Of a DNA stretch of 64,000 nucleotides, positions 11,747 to 24,039 are shown piece by piece. The translations under genes were made by a program, and so were the position numbers. The stretch spans positions 310,001 through 374,000 of the forward strand of contig NW_026570341.1 of assembly GCF_019649055.1 (NCBI RefSeq). Direction: 5' to 3'. The DNA comes from Paramacrobiotus metropolitanus. Its lineage: Eukaryota; Tardigrada; Eutardigrada; Parachela; Macrobiotidae. Below the pieces are notes generated by a model. That model had not been told where the DNA came from, ran no database searches, and worked only from the letters and a program-made list of their open reading frames with translations. Each line of letters starts with the position of its first letter. Within the stretch, counting starts at the first letter, position 1.

Positions 11747-14231
11747 TTATAAGGGTCTCATTACGAATGGAAATACTGCCGCAATAACGTAATTTATCCA
11801 ATAACTGCTGATATGTGCCCAATACGCGGAAGTACGGACTGTAATGTAATAAATCTCCATGGCTTTAAAAACACAAAACGGCATCCACCGGCTGCAGTAC
11901 GTGATCCCCAACCACATAACCACTTGCTGGTCCATCTGCAGCTGTTTACTTTGGTCATTGTCATCCGATGAAATGTCGCTGTTCTGCGATGAAGTATCGC
12001 TACTGTCCCAAGAAACGTCACTTTCATCCGACGGAACGATACTTTCTCCCGATGAAATATCGCTTTCATCATCCGATAAAATTTCATCCACCCACGGAAT
12101 GTCGCTGTAGATGTTGTACAAATCCATCGGTAGAGCGTGCAAAACTCGGCCAAGCGTGCCTTTTACAGCTTCCAGACGCCAGGATGCAGGTTCCATTGAA
12201 AAGTCGACGGTTGACCACCCGTCGTTTCTATCCGGGTCGTAAAATTCTATTGTCCGTACTTGGCTAAGTCGGCCATTTTCTCCTCCGCAGACGTATATTC
12301 GATTTTGGACAACGCAGGCCGTATGATAAATTCGCGGTTGTCGAAGCGGTTTCATTTTTTCCCAAGCCATTGCTTTGATTTTTAAACGAAAGCAGTCGGT
12401 CGTTGCAGTCATCCCTTCCGTTCTACCACCGAGAATGTATATGTACCCATTTACTACGGCCACCGCCACCGCAAACATTAGTCTCCCCTCGGGCAAGGGT
12501 GCGAGGTGAGTCCATTCATCGGTTACTGTGTCATATCTGTGCAAATTACGCATTGTGGCGAAAACTAAAAAGCGTCCATATTTCGCCGATCCTTGCGTAA
12601 TGAAGCTGGTATCTGAAAAATCATACATGCGGAAATGCAGTTTACGTATCCATGAGTATAAGGTTTTCCTTAAATAAGAGAGCGAATACTGCTCTGTATT
12701 ACGGTACTACGTTTACTTATATTAGTTTTAAGGAGATTCTCTCGTCATACCAATGTGTCATTCGTGCACTATTGCTCTTGTCAATACTTGTGTGACAAAG
12801 GCTAAAAGGCTATTGTTCCGTACAGTCATATTCACCTCGTAAAGGTCGGCTCTTCGGGGAAACAACGCCAGTAGAGAGATCAGTTACAGCGAGACGATCA
12901 GAATCCGTCCAAAAGTAAACCCAGTGGTTCGCCAAGATTGGACGAAAGCAAGCATCTACAGATATTTTCGAAATCTGTATTCCACGGGTGGATCCTTCAT
13001 GCAGGTTCTCTAGGAACGAAATATCATGATTATCTTTCTTCAGAAATATTACATCTGTTTCAGTGGCTGCTATAGGGCATGCTGCAATAGTGTCGAAGGG
13101 GGATCCAGAAAATATTTTCTGAAGGAACATAGAATTCGCTAAAGGGTCGAATATCAATACTCCTGACACTGGAGATTCTCCATGAGGGATTAAAGCAATT
13201 ACTCTGCGAATCTGCAGGCAGTCCAGCAATTTTTCTGCCGATATTCTTGTAGTGCAGATTTGGTCCAAGCACTGCCGGATGACAGACGCCACATTTGTTG
13301 GTACCTCGGGACTCACAAAAGGCACGTAGCCATCCATAGCCAGATTTACGAAGGTGTAGTCTGAAATCTCCTGACCCATATCTACAATTTTTCCATCACG
13401 CACAAGGCGCTTCTGGGGGATTCGCTGAAAGCATTCCGCCATTGTCCAAAAGAATGCAACCCAGGCTCCAAATGTCGGTTTTCCGGCCCGGTGCTTTGGT
13501 TTCGACGTGCAAGTATTTTCTTCAGCATTTCAGGCGACATAAAGCGCATCGTGCCACAGCCATGCGTAATGTCGTTTGAACAAGTGGGGTTGTGCTCCGT
13601 TTGAACTGCCTCGTCTAAATCAGCAAATTACCAATGCTGGGGAATGGTTTTCCGCCTTGACTAGAACATTTGCCGGTTTTAAATCTCCGTGTATTATGTT
13701 ATGGCGATGCAGGAATTCCAGTCCTGCTGCCAGATCTTTCGTGTACTGCAGTATGGTTTTCTGCTTACTCAGAATAGTTTTATCCTTCCAAGCGGCCCTT
13801 ACAAAAGAAGCGAGATCGCTTGCAAATACTTTAATTAGAACAACAGCTTGGTAGAGGAAAAAGAGTGTTTTTTTCAACTCACTGTAGCAGTAATCCATCA
13901 CTAACTCCACGGTTTCTCCATAAGAAGTAGTAATGCCAGAAACCTTGTGGTAAGACACAAGATGCTCATGCTTTAATGTAACAAGCCTTTGATACCTGGA
14001 AAGCGCTTTTTCCAAACTTTCTCCCTTATCAAGCGTTCCCGATTCGGTGGGGTATTGTATCACTTTAACAGCGACAACCTTTTTGCCCTTATAATCACCT
14101 CGTTTTGTGATTCTCGCTTTGTAAACCACGCCGAATGCTCCTTTTCCAATAATTTCCATCTTAGAATATCCACAGGTACGGCCAAATGTTTGACAACTAT
14201 TCATCGGGGCTGCCAAATGCTTCGTATTCAT
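11747..14231 (-). CDS. Protein kinase-kelch beta-propeller fusion (frame disrupted in kinase C-lobe)
   Basis: A minus-strand gene with an N-terminal protein kinase domain and a C-terminal kelch-type propeller. The start at 14231 gives MNTKHLAAPMNS, shortly before the glycine loop (GKGAFGVVYKA), the ATP lysine (VVAVKVIQY) and the catalytic loop (NIIHGDLKPANVLV, HGD in place of HRD). Next come a DFG-equivalent DLDEA, then MSPEML and KTDIWSLGC. These last motifs lie in different frames: I see indels near 13620, 13525 and 13450. The frame is then open to 12836 (GTGAAT donor), the intron is 12835-12613 (acceptor TTTTTCAG), and a second exon 12612-11747 has kelch motifs (GYIYILGGRTEG, NRIYVCGGENG) and a Ser/Asp-rich repeat. 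The phase-1 join is consistent. The weak DFG and the indels suggest a pseudokinase or a decaying gene; assembly errors are the alternative. Confidence 0.65.
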
Positions 14232-14616
14232 TTTAACAAGCTCGGCTAGACTTTTTTCGAAGGATCGGCAAAGGAAAGGAAAGAAGGAGAACAAAGCTCG
14301 GAAGGTCAAAAAAAGATCATGGTAAAAATAGAACTTTGCCTTTGTTAAGTTGATGCAAGTTAAAATTTTTCCAATGCATTCACGGAACACAGTACCTATC
14401 TAATTCCATGCTTGTATTGCGCACGGCGTAATTCAAGGTCGTATTGTGCTCTGTACAACACAGGGAAGTAAAGGCATGCAGCATTTAGTGATAAGATATA
14501 GATAATATTATCGCAGAGCTATTTGGTAACGTAAAAGCGTATCTGCCAGTCTTTTTGCCCGAAAAATATTATTGTGTCGTTTCCTGAGCTGTATCACACT
14601 GTGCTTTAATTTGGAG

Positions 14617-14764
14617 TTACTGTAGCCGCCCGCACAAGTTGCTCCATTGGCAGATCCGGCCGCTGCCTTCTCCCTGCACACACTGCGCTGAACAGCGAGC
14701 AATGTGAGGCCAAATATCCGTATACCCCACTCTGTGGGGCAACTTGTGCGGGCGGCTACAGTAA
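14617..14764. mobile_element. 148-bp TIR element (MITE-like)
   Basis: Perfect 26-bp terminal inverted repeats begin TTACTGTAGCCGCCCGCACA and enclose about 96 nt of non-coding sequence. It lies upstream of the kinase-kelch gene. The size and perfect TIRs fit a non-autonomous DNA transposon. No clear target-site duplication beyond the terminal TTA/TAA. Confidence 0.65.
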
Positions 14765-15099
14765 AGTTATTGTTATTATGTAAAAGCGTTTAGTCGTTTA
14801 CCAGGTGTGCAGAAGTTTAAAAAAAAACAAAAAAAAATGAAAGTCCACCGTCACATACACCGTGATACACGGAATTGTGGCTGATGCTAAAGCTCCCGGC
14901 AGGATGGCCTACGCAGCATCAACTTTTCTGCAGAATTCCGGCAAGAAGTTTGGTGCGTTAACCGTTTTGCCGAGCAACTTTTTTAACCATCAACCAGATA
15001 ACTTTCCTGGTCACAGCAAGTGCGCGGTGAATCCTACGCTGTGCTGTAGCCTATATGTATGCTGTGTACCCATCATGCGTTCTGATACTAGAGTAGGAA

Positions 15100-15890
15100 G
15101 GTGCACTCGCTTTGTGCGGGCACTGCATGACCGAAGCGTTGTAGGACTAAGTACAGAGTGATTGGCATCCATTTGTACTGTAAGCAGTCCTCGTCGATTA
15201 TTTTATACGTCGAAAGTAGAATTCGCAGAACCATTTGATGTGTGATCGGAAGTTCGGTAAGCGCAGTCCAATCGATCAGCGACGCGATACAGTACGTACA
15301 CATGTGACCACGGATAATACGGTTGGCAGTAGTTCCAGCGTTTTATCAGCACTGGTGTTTCGGATACGGACAAGAAAGGAAACGCTTCGTCCAGCGGTAT
15401 ACTGCACCGGCTAAACTCTTCCACAGCCATGGGTTCATGCAGTTAGCGCATGCAGTTGACGACAGTTGGCGCTGAAGAACAACTCTTTGAGTTCATCGTC
15501 GACGGTCAACTGCAGGTGCTTCGGCTCCGAGAGCCACTGACAGGATTCAGCGTACTGCTGAAAGAGCGGAAAGAGGATTCGCTCGATCGCAACGACATCG
15601 GTGCTCGTTGTTCCCGTGACAGGATCCCGCCAACGGACAACCGGCGCTCCGTAGGTTCGGGACCGCACACCGCGTTCGTGACAGAAGATTTCCCCCGGGA
15701 CCCACATCCACGGACCGGACGGTGTCTCGGACCAGGATTGTCACGGGAATGGTCGATAACTGTTCAGCGTAGAGTTTGGCCAGGAATTCCTCGCATAGGT
15801 GATATAATCGCGGACAGCAAAACGAATCTGCCCAAAATTCAATTAGGAATGGGTCTGTACTACTCACTACTCAGCATGTAAAGAAGTTCT
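15100..15890 (-). pseudogene. Partial F-box-like family copy P (exon 1 only)
   Basis: On the minus strand three short frames align successively to exon 1 of genes A-D. The pieces are IPVTILV, then SGPWMWVPGEIF with APVVRWRDPVTG (15.7-15.5 kb), then IPLDEAFPFLSVSETPVLIKRW (15.4-15.2 kb). A frameshift near 15733 is a missing C in what is GTCCCG in the paralogs, and a second break lies near 15430. No exon 2 or exon 3 follows, so this is a truncated, decayed copy lying between the kinase gene and gene D. Confidence 0.55.
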
Positions 15891-16142
15891 CTGTATAATA
15901 TCGAAACACCTTGCAGCTCATCATAAAAATTTATTCGAGTACCCACGCAACTCATTGTCAGGCATGTGATAAGACGTGCTAGACTTTTGCAGTCGATCAG
16001 TAACAGCGCAATAAATCCACCTGAATAACAGCCTTTCTCAACTGTGTGGCGATCGTAAATCCGTCGTCAAGTACATTGTACAGCCTTCGTAAACCTCCGC
16101 AACCGTTTTTTAATGTACGGTATTACATCTTACAGGGCCATT

Positions 16143-16300
16143 TACGTCATCGTAAAACTGTTGCGAAACAACGCGCATTTATTCCTTACAATAAGTACAC
16201 CTCATACGCACACCTAAAGTTATAAACTGGTTTTCCGGCTATAGGCGATTTGTCCGAATGCTCGAAAGGCTAAGAACACGGCAGCGAAAGTACGTATAAA
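16143..16300 (+). promoter_or_regulatory. Candidate promoter of gene D
   Basis: The block at 16143-16165 matches the gene C upstream element nearly base for base (ACGTCATCGTA, then AACTGTTGCG). TATAAA lies at 16295-16300, 223 nt upstream of the last base before the gene D start. Confidence 0.5.
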
Positions 16301-16522
16301 GCGCACGCGCTTGTCTGACGAGATCGTTTCGCTTATAATACTTCTATAATATACTTATGTATGTTATATTGTTACTCTCTAGTCAGTGATTCCTGGTCTC
16401 CATCAAGCGAAGTTTGACGATACACTGAATTTACTTGAAGCGTGCTCATGTTCTCCTGATTCGTTCTGGCTTCTCCCCGCTGAGACACGGCATTGACGTA
16501 CTGCAGGCTGACATCATTAGGA

Positions 16523-18844
16523 ATGGATCGTGTTAACGTCGTGCATGTTCTGGGCAGCGACCAACGGATGCGTCTCGGGCGTGTCGTGGACGTGGCAAAC
16601 GGTGGCCTCGTCGTGGACTTGCTGTGTCCCGATCGGCGTCGGAAATTTGCACCATTCGGGAGTGTCCTCCTCAAGGGACCGATGAGCCGACGGGATCCGG
16701 CGGCGTTGTTGTTCGATGACTCTCAACAGGAAACCATCCCGGTGGAGATCCTGCTACCGGAGACGCCACGGGGTCCCTGGATGTGGCTGGAGGGTGAAAT
16801 GAGCAGTGTGGCCGGCGGTGTGCCGTCTGCACTGCGGAAAGCCGGAGGGCGATGGTCCATTGGATCTATCCGGGCAGTGGAGTCATGTGCACCGACATGG
16901 TCCCCATTCGCCGTCTGCGCTCAGTCCGAAAAGCCTCCAGCCGGATCTGCCTCCGTCATCGCGTCTGCCAGGACACCTTTGTCAAGCACAGTCTCTCGTT
17001 GGACAAGGAAGTTCCCTCGATGACCACGAAAGACTGCGAGGAGCTCATCAAGCGATTGAATACCAACGACCTGGACAAGTACTCGCCGGTTTTTGCAGTG
17101 GACCTCGTGGACGGCCAGTTGCAGTACATTCACCGGAGCGGTTACGGCGAAACGTCACCTCGGCCAGAAGGCGTTACTGTTTTGGTAAGCAAGAGAGCGC
17201 TTGCGTGATAGCATCCAAACAGTTTTCGAACTTCAAACAGTCAAACAGTTTTCGTGAAATTCAAACAGTTTTCGGCCAGATTCTAAGCTAAGCTGTATTG
17301 AAATGAATAGCATTTGAAACTCCTAAAAAAATGTTTTCAGATCTTTTTTCCAAGCGGTTTGCTGTAATGGGCAAAGAAAAAATATATCAAACAAACCGGT
17401 TTTCTTCTCGGATATCGTAAAGGTTTCAAGCTCGGTTCGATTTTGAGTGATTCGATTCAGCTTGCACAGCAGAGCGCTAGAAATTGTGACTGAACCCTAA
17501 AATATAGGATTGCTGTGTTGCTGAGTGTCCAGGAAAGTTTGGACCGCTTCCAGGCGATCTTGCTCAGCGCGGATTCTTCGATCAAAACTCCGACCACGGG
17601 TATCATCATGACGCAGACGGCGTTGTCGGCGGAATTGTGGCAGGAGGTCTTTGCCCACTTAGACACGACGAACCAGACGAAACTTCGCGCCGTGTGCATG
17701 GCATGGAACCGGATCCTGGAGGCTCCAGCGCTGCGTTCCACCATCGTTATCCAACGTGACGATAACACGAAGGGGAGCTCCAGTCGTTTTCTCCGCTTGG
17801 CGACGGTGTACAAATGTCTGCGCCCGGCCACGCAGCGCGTCATCCTCACCCACCACGGACCGGGACAGTGGGTGTTGGTGGGGGACGCGGACGGTGTGCT
17901 GGAGATGGTCTGCTATGCGGCCGAACAGCAGCCCGGCATCCGTCTGCGCAGTGTGTATCTGCACCGTCTCACCCTGGACTGTATTGTTGTGAGCAATTAC
18001 GAGGGCAGTACGGAGGAATGTGACCAGCTGCGTACGCTGCAGCGGAGCGTGGCCGGATGGCGCCGCCGTGTGACCGCATCCACATAACCAGCGGCGTACT
18101 GACTTGCACCTTCAGTTTATTCCGATATTCCAGTCTGACGGCGCGAACACATGTGGAGATGGGAATTCGTTCCGTGCGCTTGCCGCCCGGTGCTGATATC
18201 GTCGGCGGATTTATGGATGCAATGGAGGCGGGCTTGCCGGTGCCAGATGAGCAGAAGTTACGCCAGCTTTTGCGATGGTTGAACGGTGACAGAAAACCCA
18301 AGGAGGACTTAATGAGGCAGTTTGCCTGCCAGGTAAACAGTGTAGTTAAGCTGGTTAACACCGATGGGGGAATCGAATCCCGGCTACGTCGTTCGATCCG
18401 CGTAGGCAGTACCACTGCACCACGGCGCAATACGTTGAAATCCTTTGAAAGACTTTATCGGTGTACGTGAGCCGCTTCTCGCTTCACAGTACCAAAACAA
18501 ATTCACGACAGAAACACTTCCTCTATGCGGAAGTTATGGCGTGCACTTTCATTTTCTTCATGTTTATTTTTAAAATAAAATGAGCTTTAGATGCTTTTAT
18601 ATACTGAAAGCCGGGTTTGATTTTGAACGGGTTTAATGTGACGCTACGTTTGAAATGGCAATCTCCGCACTATTTGCAGATGTTGTGTGCACTGCAGTCG
18701 GCGGATCCGCGTCCCGCGTCGCATTATCTAGGGAAGCAGTGGTGCGTGGACGGAATGAAAGGTGCGCAGATGGAGAAACTGTCGCGTATCACGCGGCACT
18801 GCCTGGCTGAATTACGCAAATGGACGGCTCGCGACGGATGGTGA
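16523..18844 (+). pseudogene. F-box-like cluster gene D, multiply frameshifted
   Basis: Exons by homology with A and C: 16523-17184, about 17524-18332 and 18680-18844. Exon 1 starts MDRVNVVHVLGSDQRMRLGR and is one base short near 16845 (GGGCG where C has GGGGCG). Exon 2 has the F-box-like segment (LSAELWQEVFAHLD, TKLRAVCMAWNRILEAPAL) but is 4 nt short near 18060. Its acceptor, TAG directly before AGTGTC in A and C, reads CTG here, so the normal splice site is lost. Exon 3 is intact (ADPRPASHYLGKQWC) and ends at TGA 18842-18844. The SINE at 18358-18488 lies in intron 2. Two frame breaks plus a lost acceptor make this a probable pseudogene. Confidence 0.75.
18358..18488 (-). mobile_element. tRNA-derived SINE, copy 1
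   Basis: On the minus strand there is an internal RNA polymerase III promoter: A box TGGTGCAGTGG (18422-18412) and B box GGATTCGATTCC (18380-18369). It is embedded in about 130 nt shared with 47804-47938. The flanks of an acceptor stem do not pair, so it is not a functional tRNA. It lies in intron 2 of gene D. Confidence 0.7.
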
Positions 18845-19842
18845 CCGCTGTGGTCAGCGGTACGGATTATTTCCCCGGATAGAATTATAGTATAGAGATG
18901 AGCTACTTTGTAATTTCCTTTTACTTAATTAATCTGCTCTGAATTGTCTAATTTTGCCAGGATCGGCACAATCGCGTATTGTGGTGTGGTGATGGTTTGG
19001 CGTTTGTCGCCAGATATAGTTTTTTGAATCACACGTTAATTTGAAGGAAATTCTATATGTCCGCGCGTTGATAATGACAACATTAACCGTTAATGCTGCG
19101 AATGACAATCACCCATTGAAGCAAAACTACCCGCCGTTATAATAATCGAAAATAGAAAAGGCAGCAGAAATTATTTGGTTCCGTCACGTTTACCGAGAAC
19201 GATGAAAGGGCAATGGAAACAAAAATGATCGGACGATCATTCTTATTTCCATTGCGCCTGTTGTCCACTGGAAGCAACCATGTCATGCCGATCAACCTAA
19301 TTCTCTAATAGCTGATTCATCAGAACGCCGAATCGTGTTTGTGCCTCCCGGAACTCAAAGGCGTTCTCCAGGGCAAACTGTCGATTACTTTGGATTTTAT
19401 GAATATATGGGTTCGGGACGGTTTAGCCGGTGCAGTGCGTCGCTGGACGGTAATTTTGTCACGGTTCTCTTTCAAATTCTCCAATGGGTTTCTTAGTTTT
19501 GGAGGTTCCTTAGCTATAGCTTGTACTGAATGTAGATAGCTTGTACATAGATTCCTTAGTTAAGGGATTTGGCCCGGTACATAGCACCAAATTTGTATAC
19601 ATCCACGGCAACTTTCGCTGTAGCGCACTCCTAAACACTTTTTTGGACTGTTTTATGATACTTTGTAGCGAAAGGATTCGTATACATAGGCGAAAAAACC
19701 GTTTGTGCGCGCAACATCGGGTTTGGGAGTTATTAGTGAAAAAAAATTTCAAAAGTTTAAACGCGCTGAGGCGTACCAAAAGTCTCATTATGCACCGATG
19801 CTCTTCAAATTTGCATGAACACGCACATTACTATGAAAATAG
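18845..19842. other. Intergenic, no gene seen
   Basis: AT-rich sequence after gene D. Short ORFs (for example 19541-19891) have no paralog or recognisable motif. Confidence 0.4.
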
Positions 19843-19952
19843 TTTTGGTACCGAACCAGCTTTCTACCATTTTTTTCAAATTTTAAAATGAATTTCAAAA
19901 ATTTTAAAAATTAATTTAAAAAAAATGGTCGAAAGCTGGTTCGGTACCAAAA
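19843..19952. repeat. Near-perfect 110-bp palindrome
   Basis: Arms of about 33 nt start TTTTGGTACCGAACCAGCTT and end with its reverse complement, separated by an AT-only loop of about 45 nt. It could be a minimal MITE or a transcribed hairpin. No target duplication seen. Confidence 0.75.
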
Positions 19953-20453
19953 TGATCTCCATATTTCTGCGCTGTTTTGACGGATCTGCAGCACAGTTGC
20001 ACTGGCTGCAGAATCCTTCCTTGTTAGTCTGGTGTTTGCTGCGCCACGGTGCGCATTAGATTCGGCAATAAAGCCTCATCCGGGTTCACCGCTGTTTCGC
20101 TGTCGAGGATACGCGTGGCGCCCATACGGCCCCGCGTTATATTGTATCCATGTTTTTTCAAACTTCGACCTTTATTTTCAATCCTACCCTTTCACAATAT
20201 GAATTCGGGTACGGCTGTCACAGATAAGTATTCTCTAAATACAGCATTAGCCAAACTTGAAAATGTTGTACTAAAATCTAATTATATCTTGTACGAGCGT
20301 GTATAAAAACAACAATCATTATGTGACCAAATTTCGAACAGTTTTTGCCATGTGGAGCAACACGGAGAAATACCATGTGTCTATATTGTGAAAACGGAGA
20401 AATATTTGGAAAGGTCCGGGGTGCGAACAGCGGCGACGGACAGCAAACGGTTC

Positions 20454-23318
20454 TTATAGAAATCCCTCGCTGGACAGCTGATTGTCCACTGCTTCTGCCC
20501 ACATACTCAACGTATGTAACACCAAGTTTTTTCGGGGCAGATGTGCGAAAGGGAATCGTGTAGCGTGGTCTAAAGACCTCGGTGGCTGCACTCTCCATCT
20601 GCAAATATTAAGGAAATTTTCAGAGAAGACTGTTGTACAATCAGCCATAGCGAATGGTCACATACTTGGTAAAACACAGAAGGAAGCTTGTCCAGTAACA
20701 TTCTTGCCATCCGGGCTTTTCAAAAATCTGGTTTAAATCCGCAATACACGCTTGTATGAGAAGATATCTGGAGGCTTCCAATGGTTGGATCAGTTCGTCC
20801 AGACGATTGAAAAGCGCTAACTGGACATCGCACACCGACTCCTTAACAACGGAGTAGGCAAAACTGGGAACGAAAATAGTGAGCTTCGCTCGGTAATCAA
20901 ATTCGATTGGCGTTCCATGGAGAAATTCATGTAGATGCCGGTAGCAGAAATAGCGTCTAAAAGCGATATTCCGGCAGATTTGCGACAGGGCGCCCGTGAT
21001 GCTGTTAGCGTCCCAGTTGAGAAAATCCCGAACGTTGCACTCGCTATCCACCATCACCAGCCAGTGTAGGCGGATCTTCATATAAGAAAACAACACGGCC
21101 AGCGGTTCGAGGAAATCGAACCATCGTCCCTGTAAATACACGGTTCGTGTGGTGGTTGTAACGGATGTTTGTATTCGCTGAACTAGATGATGCGGTGATT
21201 CTTGATCTCGATAGGGAATTATGGCATCCGTACGCAAAAAGGGACACAGTAGGATGGCTTGCCAGTGGCCAGAAACTCTAACCAACCCAATAATAGCATT
21301 AGAATTTAGTTCAACCATAACACTGGCACCTGATCAAGAATTACGCTACTGATCTCCAACGCTTGCCCCGTAATTTTCATCGCATTAACATAGCGACAAA
21401 ATATTTGTAAATACAAATTTCGGGTTGCGCCACAATCGACATTACGGCACGCCATGCAACACGATTTACGCTCTACCAGCAATGGGCATGGTGCATGCCA
21501 AATAACGATCAAAATTGTAAAATTAGCGATATAAATTTACATTTTCATCGGGATGAATTTGTCGTTGTGGTAGACGCTCATATCGCAAGTTTCGCACTAA
21601 ATACGCGCCATCTGCACTTTTGCGATAGAAATTACGGGACATGCTGCCAATCAGGCAGCTCTTCATGTTAAGTACGAACCGGCCGTCGAAAAGATAATAT
21701 ACGGTAGACGGCTACCTTTGAAAATACCGACGCTCAAAGTAATCCAGATGGGAAAACACTTCGACTCGGATAAGCAATGGCGTGTCGTCCAGTTGCACCG
21801 TGGTGGACTCCGGGAATCCTATAAAAATGCTTCAGGTTCTACAGAATATGGCGGTTGAAGAAGGTATAGAGTTCTGGATGGCTGCGTCTCCCGTTTTGGG
21901 TTTAATCATAATAATACTAGGAAAGTGCACCGCTGTTGGCTTGCACTAAAAGACCGAAGCGAAGCGGGATACCAAATTTAATAAACAGTTTGCTGAGTTT
22001 GTCTTGGAACTTTATAAAATAAATTTTTTATTTAAAAACGTTTTTTTATTTTTTATCGACCGAAGCGAAGCGAAGGTCCTCTGTGTCCAAGAAAACACGA
22101 ATTTTGTCGATCACGTCGGTCATGTCGGTCACGCATGAATTTTAAATAAAATATGGAAGAACACACCGTAAAATATTAAATAAAAAATAAAAATATTTTT
22201 TATTTATATGGTTTGATGAGAAAGGGGAGAAAAGCGAAAATGGGAGAAAATAGAATGCCTTGTACCACCTTTCCACCTTCGCCACGGACTTTTCAAAAAC
22301 CCATTCAAAAATATTCAAATATATTTTTTATTTATTATCTTACTGATTTCATTAAAAATTCAGGCGTGACCGACATGACCGACGCGACCGACAAAATTCC
22401 TGTTTTCTTGAACATAGAGGACCTTCGCTTCGCTTCGGTGGATTAGTAAAACAACTGTGACGAACTGTTATTCAATCGTATTCCCACGACGCACTAACCT
22501 TCTTTGTCGATAAACACAACCATGTTCCTCAGTAAAGATTTGAAGAAATTCGGTTGCGCTGCTAGTAAAAACCATTGCACCCAACACAGAGTCTTCAGCT
22601 TGTCAACGCTTAATATCTACAAGTCATCGATGCGCTGCTGGGCATGGGTGCTCAACGGTCCACGGCTCAACACTGTCAGACGGCTGTCCACCATGTCGAC
22701 AATTCTGGACTGGGTATCGTGCGACCAACACAGCCAAAAACTGCGGCGATACAGACACTCGCGCATCACCGCGACCGCCCGCTCTGGCAGCGTCACACTC
22801 GTCTTCCGAAAGGTCTTCTGGGAGACGTTGGGACAACGATCCCGATGAGATCGCAGACGCTGGGTCGCCGGGTTGACCAGGTCTTCGCTGATGAGGTAGC
22901 GTTGACGGTCTGCGACCCCTTCCACCAGCATCAGCCACCAGTCGGGAAACGTCACCGTGCTCTGAAAGTGGTGTTCCTGCAGTACGCGCACGCTCTGCCA
23001 CTGCGCCGGTTGACCGGTACCGCGACTAATCAGCGCTTCGCTCGGCGATGGGGAGTTTGTATTCCAGACCGGGTCCTCACGAAATCCACCCACCGACCAC
23101 ACCATCAAGCGGTCAAAGGGCACCCGTATCGCGGTTTGGTCGAAGAAATTAGACTGCACACTGAGACACCCGACGGACACGCCGCAGACGTACCCGGTGG
23201 TGAGGGTGCCTGTGTCGCCGATAATGTCCACTATGAAAGCGTGGTAGGCTCTTTGGAGGCAGTGATAAGGGATTGGAATTAAATTCAATGATACTGGCGG
23301 ACAGTTTAGTGCAGACAT
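20454..23318 (-). pseudogene. Gene FE, left copy (nonsense in exon 1)
   Basis: Exon 1 23318-22499 starts MSALNCPPVSLNLIP and has the landmarks GTLTTGYVCGVSVGCLSVQ and TFPDWWLMLVEGV. It is interrupted by TAG at 22619-22617, where the right copy reads TTA. Exon 2 21277-20666 (VYLQGRWFDFLEPLAVLF, CRNIAFRRYFCYRHLHEFLHG) ends at donor GTATGT. Exon 3 20598-20454 (VQPPRSLDHATRFPF, LHTLSMWAEAVDNQLSSEG) ends at TAA. The 67-nt intron 2 is intact here. Exons 2 and 3 join in frame. Exon 1 ends in phase 1 while exon 2 needs phase 2, so a small exon between them is probably unplaced. Exon 1 and exon 3 align weakly with exons 1 and 3 of the F-box-like cluster genes, suggesting distant kinship. No F-box is visible. 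Function unknown. Confidence 0.65.
22059..22439. mobile_element. 381-bp MITE with 88-bp TIRs, inside FE intron 1
   Basis: Inverted terminal repeats start ACCGAAGCGAAGCGAAGGTCC (22059) and end with the reverse complement at 22439. The interior is AT-rich and non-coding. The TIRs carry reiterated GTCGGTCATGTCGGTCACGC. The element is absent from the corresponding region of the right FE copy. A partial terminus recurs near 21953. Confidence 0.75.
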
Positions 23319-24039
23319 GGCTAGGCGCGCACGATTCAACGATTCATGGACGATAAACGGTGAAAATGAAGCGTCATCTATACGCGAATATTAGGCGTAA
23401 AATCTAAGAAAGAAGCAGCTGTATTATCTCTGATAGGACGCTAACAAATGGGCATTCAGATAATTTTTCTCATTGCGGTAGGTTACTCATACAGATATTA
23501 TGTACAAAGTGTATATAACAATAGTAATATTATATGCATTGGAAATACTTGCTGACGCAAAATGAATAGCCTGCTATTGCCAGTACTTAATACGTATAAC
23601 GCCAAAGTGATGACTGGGAAACGGCTGTGAGATGGAATGGGTGATCGATCGATAATTCGTTCTAACATAAGGCGCTAGTGCATGGCAGCGAAGTACGGCA
23701 TGCCGTTGTTCCATTTCCTTTACAGATGTATCCAGCGTATGCTGCCAGCCTGTCTGTGCCGTTGTTCAGGGCTCAGGCTGCCCCAGCTGGCGTTCGTAAC
23801 AGTTTGCGCAATGGACAATGTGTGACTGAGCAACAGCGCAGTTGTCTGTCCTAAAACGTCTGCAAATACCAAACTGTAGCGAAACGACATCTCGATTCTG
23901 TATAAAACAGCAAATACCCTCCGCTCCCGATTGCTAGACTGATTAGTCTGCGTACATATACACGTGGCCCGCCAGCTCCAGTCGCAAACACGCGTCATTT
24001 GATAGTTTAGCAAAATTCTATTTTCCATGCAGAATGTCT
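23319..24039. other. Upstream region of left FE, no gene
   Basis: Non-coding. The part at about 23620-23765 is the inverted counterpart of sequence at 47.0-47.1 and 48.0-48.1 kb (the region preceding FE exon 1 on the right), so it belongs to block X. Confidence 0.45.
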
